From the NCBI GenBank assembly GCA_003343705.1, contig QAKR01000018.1:1-52500 (forward strand): 52,500 nucleotides of DNA, written 5' to 3'. The DNA is from Clostridiales bacterium. Its GTDB lineage: Bacteria > Bacillota > Clostridia > Oscillospirales > UBA644. The position numbers and the translations under genes were made by a program. The notes beneath the pieces are model-generated. The model made no database searches and had not been told where the DNA came from. It saw only the letters and a program-made list of their open reading frames with translations. Positions 25,751 through 31,918 of this stretch are shown in pieces; position 1 is the stretch's first letter, and each line of letters begins with the position of its first letter.

Positions 25751-26848
25751 TTATCTTAAAAATTCTCTGCCATAAGCATCTGCTGCCATAATAGCTGCAA
25801 ATGTTGATTCAGGTGTTACTTCAAACGGCATATTATGAAGGGTATCGTTTTCAGAACATGCAGCTTGTGCAACTGCCATTATTTTTTCCGGCGTTGCTTG
25901 TTTTATACCAAGTTCTTCAAGTGTTACAGGTAATCCCACATCTACACAAAATTCTATAACTTCAAATAGTTCATCCTCTGTAACATCTTCAAGTACAAGT
26001 TGTACAATGGTTCCGAATGCAACCTTTTCACCGTGGTACATATGATGACATTCTTCAAGGACGGTAAATCCGTTGTGTATAGCATGTGCGCCTGCAAGAC
26101 CGCCGCTTTCAAAACCTATACCCGAAAGAAGTGTATTTGCTTCTATGATTTTTTCAACAGGCTGTGTGCACACACCGGCTTCAAGGGCTGTTTTTGCTTT
26201 ACGTCCTTCATCCATAAGTGTATTAAAGCAAAGCTCTGCAAGAGCCATCCCTGCCAAGGTTGCTTTACCGCCTCCAGCACAGGTTGTAGCATCTTTTCTA
26301 AGACATGCTCTTGCTTCAAAATAAGTTGCCAAAGCGTCTCCCATACCTGAAACAGTTAATCTTACAGGTGATTTTGCAATAATATCAGTGTCCATAAGAA
26401 CCATATTAGGATTAGCTGAGAGAAACAAATATTCTTCAAATACTCCGTCATCTGTGTATATAACAGAAAGGGCACTGCACGGGGCATCTGTTGATGCAAT
26501 TGTAGGGCAGATTATTACAGGCGTATTTTTATAATAAGCAACAGCCTTGGCCGTATCAAAAATTTTACCTCCGCCTATTCCTATAACCATGTCGCAATTT
26601 TCTTTTTCCATTACAGCAATCAAACGATTTATTTCATTTTTACTGCATTCACCGTTGAAATAATCGAAAGTAAGCTTGCAGCCTGTGCCTTTGGCACTGT
26701 CTTCTATATCCTTTCCTATGCGTTTGTAACCACCGCCGCTTATAAGCACGAGAGCGTTTTTCCCGAATTTTTCGGCATAAGACCCCAGCTTTTTTAATTC
26801 GCCTGCCCCTTGAACATATTTTGAGGGGCTGTATAATATTTTTGACAT
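25751..26848 (-). CDS. gldA: Glycerol dehydrogenase
   Basis: 365 aa NAD-dependent, metal-containing (Fe-ADH family) enzyme that oxidises glycerol to dihydroxyacetone. Visible: the GIGGGKIFDTAKA nucleotide-binding loop, CPTIASTDAPCSALSVIY, and the three metal ligands typical of GldA in GMGDALATYFEA (Asp), GLAGAHAIHNG (His) and MYHGEKVAFG (His). Length is normal. Start ATG follows AAGGAGG. Transcribed alone on the minus strand. Some members act on other polyols or glycerol-1-phosphate, so substrate identity is by family only. Confidence 0.95.
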   Translation of the reverse strand: MSKILYSPSKYVQGAGELKKLGSYAEKFGKNALVLISGGGYKRIGKDIEDSAKGTGCKLTFDYFNGECSKNEINRLIAVMEKENCDMVIGIGGGKIFDTAKAVAYYKNTPVIICPTIASTDAPCSALSVIYTDDGVFEEYLFLSANPNMVLMDTDIIAKSPVRLTVSGMGDALATYFEARACLRKDATTCAGGGKATLAGMALAELCFNTLMDEGRKAKTALEAGVCTQPVEKIIEANTLLSGIGFESGGLAGAHAIHNGFTVLEECHHMYHGEKVAFGTIVQLVLEDVTEDELFEVIEFCVDVGLPVTLEELGIKQATPEKIMAVAQAACSENDTLHNMPFEVTPESTFAAIMAADAYGREFLR

Positions 26849-26996
26849 ATCAATGTCCTCCTTAAATTGAAATATACCTACTATTTTAAACCTAAGATGA
26901 TTATATCCGTTCAGATAAAATATTATAGCTTTATTTTTTTCATATATAGTATACTACAAAATAAAAAGAATATAAAATGTATATAATTCATATTGG

Positions 26997-27028
26997 TATA
27001 TAGATATCGATATAAATATATAGATATC
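26997..27028. repeat. Direct repeat upstream of gldA
   Basis: TATATAGATATC occurs at 26997-27008 and again at 27017-27028, 20 bases apart (two helical turns), each ending in the self-complementary GATATC. It sits about 150 bases upstream of gldA in a very AT-rich gap of 233 bases. It could be a regulator site or chance in AT-rich DNA. Confidence 0.4.
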
Positions 27029-27036
27029 TACTTATA

Positions 27037-27070
27037 AAAAACCGCCCGAGAAATCTCTCGGGCGGTTTTT
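27037..27070 (-). terminator. Terminator of the lysine operon
   Basis: AAAAACCGCCCGAG and CTCGGGCGGTTTTT form a 14-bp stem (27037-27050 with 27057-27070) with a 6-base loop. On the minus strand it ends in a T run and closes the asd-dapA-dapB-ACT operon. Confidence 0.92.
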
Positions 27071-27081
27071 CTTATATGTTG

Positions 27082-27570
27082 TTAAACTCTTTTAATTCCG
27101 AAAACTTCATCAAGCATTTTTACAGCCTTGCCGTAATCGCTTCCGGCAATAAGACAGGAGATTGATGTTTCCGATGTTGTTATAAGCTTAATTTGTGTGT
27201 TGTATTGTTTGAAAGCGGTGAAAACAGACGCTGAAACACCCCAAATATTACGCATTCTCTCACCTTCGAAGGTGAAAATTACGTTTTCGGCATTTACATC
27301 TGTGCGTATGTCTTCAAATCTTTCTTTAATTCGTCCAATAGTTTTTAAAACGGCTGTCATATCACTATCTTTAGCTGAAAATGAAACAGTTGCTTTAGTT
27401 GTCAGCGAGGGCGTAAGTGATATCATATCAACGTTTATTTCCTCCGCTGCAAGGCATGTAAAAAGCTCTGAAACGGCTTCAGTTGTATTTGGTAAATTAT
27501 AAACGGAAACAAGAGTCACGTCGTTTTCCGTAACTATGTTAGATACAAGCTCTTTTACCTTTGAATTCAT
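27082..27570 (-). CDS. Stand-alone ACT-ACT protein resembling the aspartokinase regulatory domain
   Basis: 162 aa without a kinase domain. Residues 15-70 (VTLVSVYNLPNTTEAVSELFTCLAAEEINVDMI then TKATVSFS) match the first ACT domain of aspartokinases. Residues 95-160 (NVIFTFEGERMRNIWGVSASVFTAF then IKLITTSETSISCLI and GKAVKMLDEVFG) match the second (compare G-x-x-M...TSE.KIS...L..F in lysC at 42604). The start overlaps the dapB stop by 4 bases (ATGA), so it belongs to the lysine-riboswitch operon. By analogy with the free beta subunit of Bacillus aspartokinase II it may bind lysine and modulate an aspartokinase. That partner is inference. Confidence 0.85.
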   Translation of the reverse strand: MNSKVKELVSNIVTENDVTLVSVYNLPNTTEAVSELFTCLAAEEINVDMISLTPSLTTKATVSFSAKDSDMTAVLKTIGRIKERFEDIRTDVNAENVIFTFEGERMRNIWGVSASVFTAFKQYNTQIKLITTSETSISCLIAGSDYGKAVKMLDEVFGIKRV

Positions 27571-28334
27571 TTATTTTCCAACCTTTCCTTAATCAAGTCT
27601 TCCATTGAATAAATTCCGGTTCTTTTCTCGCTTATGAATCTTGCCGCCTCAAGTGCCCCGTTTGCAAATATTCTTCGGGACATAGCAGAGTGCGATATAG
27701 TTATAATTTCATCGTCGCCGGCAAAAATAACATCATGTTCACCAACTATTGTGCCGCCTCGTACGGACGAAAAACCTATATCCATTTTATTACGCTTTTG
27801 CCTTACACTATGACGATCGTAAATGTAATCAAATTCCTCATCAACGCTTTTAGAAGCAGCGTCAGCAAGCATTATTGCAGTTCCGGACGGGGCGTCAAGT
27901 TTACGGTTGTGGTGTTTTTCGACTATTTCGATATCGTATGTCTTATAAAGTGTTGGAACGGCTTTTTTCAAAAGCTCACAAATAAGGTTTATACCAAGGG
28001 ACATATTTGCGGAAACGAAAAGGGGAATATTATCCGCTGCAACGTCCATACGTTTATAAGCTTCTTTTGAGAGACCTGTTGTTGCGACAACCGTCGGAAC
28101 TTTATATTTTGTTGCATAGGTTAAAACATCATCGAAAAGCGATGGATGGGAAAAGTCTATAAGGCAGTCAACTGCAAATGTAACATTTTCAAGGGATCGG
28201 TAAATTGTAAGCCCTTCGCCGTCGCCTGCAATATCTACTCCTGCTATTATCTCAATGTCATCGAAAGCCTTTGCGCATTCGCGTATCATTTTGCCCATAA
28301 AACCACATGCGCCTGTAATGAGGATTTTTTTCAT
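27567..28334 (-). CDS. dapB: 4-Hydroxy-tetrahydrodipicolinate reductase
   Basis: 255 aa. Reduces the product of DapA to tetrahydrodipicolinate, the substrate of Ddh encoded at 8874. N-terminal GACGFMGKMI nucleotide-binding turn, VATTGLSKE, SANMSLGINL and the signature EKHHNRKLDAPSGTA with the catalytic His/Lys region are all present. Length is normal. AAGGAAG site. Third gene of the minus-strand asd-dapA-dapB-ACT operon under the lysine riboswitch. Confidence 0.97.
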   Translation of the reverse strand: MKKILITGACGFMGKMIRECAKAFDDIEIIAGVDIAGDGEGLTIYRSLENVTFAVDCLIDFSHPSLFDDVLTYATKYKVPTVVATTGLSKEAYKRMDVAADNIPLFVSANMSLGINLICELLKKAVPTLYKTYDIEIVEKHHNRKLDAPSGTAIMLADAASKSVDEEFDYIYDRHSVRQKRNKMDIGFSSVRGGTIVGEHDVIFAGDDEIITISHSAMSRRIFANGALEAARFISEKRTGIYSMEDLIKERLENK

Positions 28335-28364
28335 ATTTAAACTTCCTTATATGTGTTATTGTTG

Positions 28365-29252
28365 TTAAAATCCGTATTCCTTTAGAATATTTTTAAGCTT
28401 TATGAAGTTTTCCTCAGTCATATCTGTAAGAGGAAGCCTTAGATGACCCACATCAATACCAATAATATTCTGTGCTGTTTTAACCGGAATAGGATTGGTT
28501 TCCATAAACAACGCATCAACAAGCTTTATAAGCTTTGTTTGTAATGCTGCGCTTTCCGCAACTTTTCCGTTGAAAAAAAGCTCACATATATCATGTGTTT
28601 GGCGGGGAACTATATTGGAAAGAACTGATATAACACCTTTTGCACCAACTGAAAGCATAGGCGTTATAAGCCCGTCTTCCCCTGAATAAACATCAAGGTC
28701 GTCACCGCAAAGGTCAATAGTTCGGATTGTTGAACAAACATCTCCGTTTGCTTCTTTAACAGCAACAATATTCTGATGTTTTGATAACTCTTTATATGTT
28801 TCGGGTTTAATATTCATACCTGTGCGTCCCGGAACATTATATAAAATCATCGGAACATTAACTCTGTCGGCAATATGGAAATAATGTGCAACAAGGCCTT
28901 TTTGTGTTGTTTTATTATAATAAGGTGTTACCATTAAAATTGCATCTGCGCCTGCTTTTTCGGCATATTCAGAAAGCTCCAGAGCATAGGCCGTTTCATT
29001 ACTGCCGGTTCCGGCAATAACAGGTACGCGCCCTGCAACATAATCAACCGTATGCTTTATGATTTCTTTATGCTCATCGTCGGTAAGTGTAGATGATTCG
29101 CCTGTTGTACCGCATACAACAATTGCATCTGTTTTGTTACTTATTTGGTATTCTATCATACTGTCATAAACAGGATAATTTATTTTATCGTCTTTTGTAA
29201 ATGGGGTGGTGATTGCAACACCTGCTCCGGTGAAAATAGTTTTTTTAGCCAT
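28365..29252 (-). CDS. dapA: 4-Hydroxy-tetrahydrodipicolinate synthase
   Basis: 295 aa Schiff-base aldolase that condenses pyruvate and aspartate semialdehyde, the committed step to lysine and diaminopimelate. Motifs: CGTTGESSTL, TPYYNKTTQKGL, LYNVPGRTGMN and the Schiff-base lysine in VAVKEANGD. C-terminal LRLPLTDM is typical. Starts after GAGGT, 46 bases from asd. Same operon as asd and dapB. Confidence 0.97.
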   Translation of the reverse strand: MAKKTIFTGAGVAITTPFTKDDKINYPVYDSMIEYQISNKTDAIVVCGTTGESSTLTDDEHKEIIKHTVDYVAGRVPVIAGTGSNETAYALELSEYAEKAGADAILMVTPYYNKTTQKGLVAHYFHIADRVNVPMILYNVPGRTGMNIKPETYKELSKHQNIVAVKEANGDVCSTIRTIDLCGDDLDVYSGEDGLITPMLSVGAKGVISVLSNIVPRQTHDICELFFNGKVAESAALQTKLIKLVDALFMETNPIPVKTAQNIIGIDVGHLRLPLTDMTEENFIKLKNILKEYGF

Positions 29253-29298
29253 TTTTATACCTCATAATGAAATTGAGATGAAAAATCATCTTCAGCTG

Positions 29299-30297
29299 TT
29301 ATTTAGATTCCCAGTATTCGATCAGTTTTACTGCGATTTGAACTGCATTTGTAGCAGCACCTTTTCTAATGTTATCTGCAACAACCCAAATATTTAATCC
29401 GTTATCAACGCTGTCGTCACGTCTTATTCTGCCCACATAAACTTCGTTTGTGCCTTTTGCTTTGCTTGCTAAAGGATAAATATTGTTTTTAACGTCGTCT
29501 TCAACGATTATCCCTTCAAATTCTTCAAGAGCTTTTCTCACATCTGAAAGCTCAAACGGATTATAGAATTCAACGTTTATGCTTTCGCTGTGGCAATCAA
29601 AAACAGGAACACGAACGGTAGTAGCAGTAACTTTAAGGTTGTCGTCATGTAAAATTTTTCTTGTTTCTTTAACCATTTTAACTTCTTCTTTTGTGTAACC
29701 GTCATCAAGAAATACATCTATATGCGGCAAGCAGTTTGAAAAAATAGGGTAGGGGAATTTCTTAGGTTCTTCGCCTTTAATACCGTTTTCAAGATCTTCG
29801 TAGCCAGCACGGCCTGCACCGGAAACAGCTTGATAAGTAGAATAAACTATTCTTTTAATTTTATACTTATCATGAAGAGGTTTTAATGCAACAACCGCTT
29901 GTATTGTTGAACAGTTAGGGTTTGCGATTATGCCTTTGTTCCATAATATGTCCTCGGGGTTTACTTCAGGAACTACAAGAGGAACAGTAGGATCCATTCT
30001 CCATGCAGAGCTGTTGTCTATAACAACGCAGCCGTGTTCAGCGGCAATAGGTGCGAATTTTTCGCTGGTAGAACCACCTGCGGAAAACAATGCAATGTCA
30101 AAACCCTCGTCAAAGCTGTGCTCGTCAAGCAGATTAAATTTATATTTTTTTCCGAAAAATTCAACTTCTTTACCTGCAGAACGTTCTGAAGAAAACAGAG
30201 TGTATTCCGCATTAAGATTGTATTCCTCAAGAACACGTAAAAATGTTCTTCCTACCATACCGGACGCACCGACAACGGCGATTTTGTAGCTTTTCAT
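29299..30297 (-). CDS. asd: Aspartate-semialdehyde dehydrogenase
   Basis: 332 aa NADPH-dependent enzyme that forms aspartate semialdehyde from aspartyl phosphate. VGASGMVGRTFLRVLEE dinucleotide turn, LFSAGGSTSEKFAP, the catalytic cysteine in NPNCSTIQ, YQAVSGAGRAG and the substrate-binding RVPVFDCHSESINVEF are visible. First gene of the lysine operon, 157 bases downstream of the lysine riboswitch. TAGGAGAG site. Since homoserine synthesis also needs its product, control of asd by lysine would couple both branches. Confidence 0.97.
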   Translation of the reverse strand: MKSYKIAVVGASGMVGRTFLRVLEEYNLNAEYTLFSSERSAGKEVEFFGKKYKFNLLDEHSFDEGFDIALFSAGGSTSEKFAPIAAEHGCVVIDNSSAWRMDPTVPLVVPEVNPEDILWNKGIIANPNCSTIQAVVALKPLHDKYKIKRIVYSTYQAVSGAGRAGYEDLENGIKGEEPKKFPYPIFSNCLPHIDVFLDDGYTKEEVKMVKETRKILHDDNLKVTATTVRVPVFDCHSESINVEFYNPFELSDVRKALEEFEGIIVEDDVKNNIYPLASKAKGTNEVYVGRIRRDDSVDNGLNIWVVADNIRKGAATNAVQIAVKLIEYWESK

Positions 30298-30374
30298 TAT
30301 AATTCTCTCCTATAATATAATATACTTTTTAGCAATTATGGGTTAATTTTAAAAAGAACGAAAAATAGATACAG

Positions 30375-30426
30375 GTTGTTATAAAATAAAGAATTATATA
30401 ACAACAGCCGCCCTAAAAGAGGCGGC
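30375..30426 (-). promoter_or_regulatory. Hairpins downstream of the lysine aptamer, probable expression platform
   Basis: On the minus strand, GCCGCC/GGCGGC (30426-30407) forms a 6-bp GC stem followed by TGTTGTTAT, a weak U-rich tail. That tail itself forms the left arm of a second hairpin, GTTGTTATA (30405-30397) with TATAACAAC (30383-30375). Overlap of a weak terminator tail with a second stem is the layout of a switching platform, but I cannot assign on/off states. Confidence 0.45.
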
Positions 30427-30454
30427 ATCCATAAAAAACAAATGTTTTTTTAAG

Positions 30455-30618
30455 GATAGCTCTCTGCCACTTTCGCGGCAGCAGTCGTAGCCCTGTTCGG
30501 AAAACAACCGGATAAGTTTTTAACCGTTAAAAACTCTCCTCGGCGTCGGCACCTTTCATATGCGGTCAAAGATTTCGGAAATCTATCACATACTACTTAT
30601 TGACAACGCGCCTCTATC
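30455..30618 (-). promoter_or_regulatory. Lysine riboswitch (L box) controlling asd-dapA-dapB
   Basis: Read on the minus strand, the aptamer begins GATAGAGGCGCG (from 30618), with AATAAGTAGT further on. It continues with GAAAGGTGCCGACGCCGAGG and ends in a GNRA-capped stem (CTGCCGC-GAAA-GTGGCAG) plus AGAGCTATC. GATAG at the 5' end pairs with CTATC at 30459-30455 to close helix P1. These blocks, their order and the roughly 164-base size agree with the lysine riboswitch family. Lysine binding would be expected to lower expression of the operon. It begins about 6 bases after the expected start of transcription. Confidence 0.92.
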
Positions 30619-30628
30619 GTATTATAAT
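30600..30628 (+). promoter_or_regulatory. Consensus promoter of queA, overlapping the riboswitch 5' end
   Basis: Perfect TTGACA (30600-30605), 17-base spacer, perfect TATAAT (30623-30628). The spacer contains the complement of the riboswitch P1/GATAGAGG element, so the same bases serve as plus-strand promoter and minus-strand aptamer. Confidence 0.88.
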
Positions 30629-30630
30629 AT

Positions 30631-30659
30631 AGTATATCATATGAATTCTATTTTGTCAA
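30631..30659 (-). promoter_or_regulatory. Promoter of the lysine operon
   Basis: On the minus strand, perfect TTGACA (30659-30654), 17-base spacer, TATACT (30636-30631), giving a start near 30624, just before the aptamer. The -10 boxes of this promoter and the queA promoter are separated by 2 bases. Confidence 0.88.
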
Positions 30660-30693
30660 CATCACAAAGAAAATTTTTTTGGAGTTTTTATAT

Positions 30694-31716
30694 ATGCATC
30701 TTTCTGATTTTTGGTATGAGCTTCCCGAAGAGCTTATTGCCCAACATCCTCTTGAACATAGAGATGAAAGCCGTTTAATGTGTGTTAATAAAAAAACCGG
30801 TGAGGTTTCTCACCGGCATTTTCGCGATGTTTTAGATTATTTTGAACCGGGGGATTGTTTAATCCTCAATGACAGTCGTGTAATTCCTGCACGGCTTTAC
30901 GCCGTACGTCGTGATACAGGGGCAGTTATTGAAGTTTTCTTATTGCGACCTATGTCCTGTTCCGACGTTTGGGAATGTCTTGTTAAACCCGGTAAAAAAA
31001 CAAAAATAGGTACGATCCTTGATATTGATGATGTTCAGTGCGAAGTTCTGGATATAAAAGAAGACGGGAATCGTATTATAAAATTCTCTTATGACACAGA
31101 TGTAACCGAACGTTTAAAACAGCTTGGTGAAGTTCCGTTGCCCCCGTACATTCATGAAAAACTTGATAATGCCGAGCGTTATCAGACTGTTTATTCAAAA
31201 TATGACGGCTCTGTTGCCGCACCTACTGCAGGGCTTCATTTTACTGAAGATTTTCTTGCCGAAATTCAAAAAAAAGGCGTTAATATCGGTTATGTTACAC
31301 TTCATGTAGGGTTAGGTACATTTAGACCCGTTAAAGAAGACGATCCCCACAAACATAAAATGCATACAGAAAGTTATATTCTTCCGCAAAGTACAGCGGA
31401 TCTTGTAAACGAAACAAAGAAAAACGGTAAAAAAGTTATCGCATGTGGGACAACTTCTGTTCGTGTTCTGGAAACGGCTGCAAAAAACGGGCTTCCTCTT
31501 TGTGCCGGCTCCGGAGATACTGATATTTTTATCTATCCGCCTTATGAATATAAAATTGTGGATAAGCTGATAACAAACTTTCATTTGCCTGAAAGCACAC
31601 TGATAATGCTTGTTTCAGCATTTGCAACACGTGATATAGTTTTAGCGTCTTATGCTGAAGCTGTTAAAGAACGTTACCGCTTTTTCTCATTTGGAGATGC
31701 CTCTTTGTGGTATTAA
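30694..31716 (+). CDS. queA: S-adenosylmethionine:tRNA ribosyltransferase-isomerase
   Basis: 340 aa from the ATG at 30694 (TTTGGAG site upstream; a slightly longer frame begins before that site). Transfers and isomerises the ribosyl group of AdoMet to make epoxyqueuosine in tRNA. Motifs: LSDFWYELPEELIAQHPLEHRDESRL start, CLILNDSRVIPARL, the AAPTAGLHF loop, HVGLGTFRPV, GTTSVRVLE and TNFHLPESTLIMLVSAF. Normal length. Usually followed directly by tgt; here a MITE-like element and a reverse-strand gene intervene. Confidence 0.97.
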   Translation: MHLSDFWYELPEELIAQHPLEHRDESRLMCVNKKTGEVSHRHFRDVLDYFEPGDCLILNDSRVIPARLYAVRRDTGAVIEVFLLRPMSCSDVWECLVKPGKKTKIGTILDIDDVQCEVLDIKEDGNRIIKFSYDTDVTERLKQLGEVPLPPYIHEKLDNAERYQTVYSKYDGSVAAPTAGLHFTEDFLAEIQKKGVNIGYVTLHVGLGTFRPVKEDDPHKHKMHTESYILPQSTADLVNETKKNGKKVIACGTTSVRVLETAAKNGLPLCAGSGDTDIFIYPPYEYKIVDKLITNFHLPESTLIMLVSAFATRDIVLASYAEAVKERYRFFSFGDASLWY

Positions 31717-31872
31717 TACTAAACACCAATTAAGAAGAGGACATCTTTGAGGTATAGTTTCCGTCTGTCTGCGTTATCCTCCTTGCCGGGCCACAGCCCG
31801 CCTGCGTCGTCTGCCTTGACAGGCAAAAACTATCCGCTCAAATCTTATCACAATTTCAATCGGTGTTTAGTA
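31717..31872. mobile_element. 156-bp MITE-like element next to queA
   Basis: Terminal inverted repeats CTAAACACC-AATT (from 31719) and AAT-CGGTGTTTAG (to 31870), 11-13 bases with one mismatch, flanked on both sides by TA. A duplicated TA target is what IS630/Tc1-mariner transposases leave. The inner part is GC-richer than the surroundings and partly self-complementary (GGGC-CACA-GCCC; TTGAG..ATAGTTT against AAACTATCCGCTCAA), so the element folds as one long imperfect hairpin. No open frame inside. It begins immediately after the queA stop codon. Confidence 0.75.
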
Positions 31873-31886
31873 TAAATAAAAAAAGC

Positions 31887-31913
31887 TGCCGTGAAGTTTT
31901 ACACTTCACGGCA
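31887..31913. terminator. Bidirectional terminator between queA/MITE and the 668-aa gene
   Basis: TGCCGTGAAG (31887-31896) and CTTCACGGCA (31904-31913) form a 10-bp stem with a 7-base loop. The minus strand continues GCTTTTTTT, the plus strand TTTCTTTACTTTTTTTT, so both directions can terminate. The minus strand stop codon of the next gene lies just outside the stem. Confidence 0.85.
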
Positions 31914-31918
31914 TTTCT

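Noticed and set aside
26997..27028. Replication iterons or an origin
   Set aside because: Only two copies, no DnaA boxes recognised and no dnaA or rep gene nearby.
30455..30618. T-box leader instead of a lysine riboswitch
   Set aside because: No GGGTGG-x-ACCGCG antiterminator motif; GATAGAGGCGCG, GAAAGG...GCCGA and AGAGCTATC with pairing ends fit the lysine aptamer.
31717..31872. Degenerate insertion sequence with a transposase remnant
   Set aside because: No open frame or transposase motif in any frame across 156 bp; non-autonomous element fits better.
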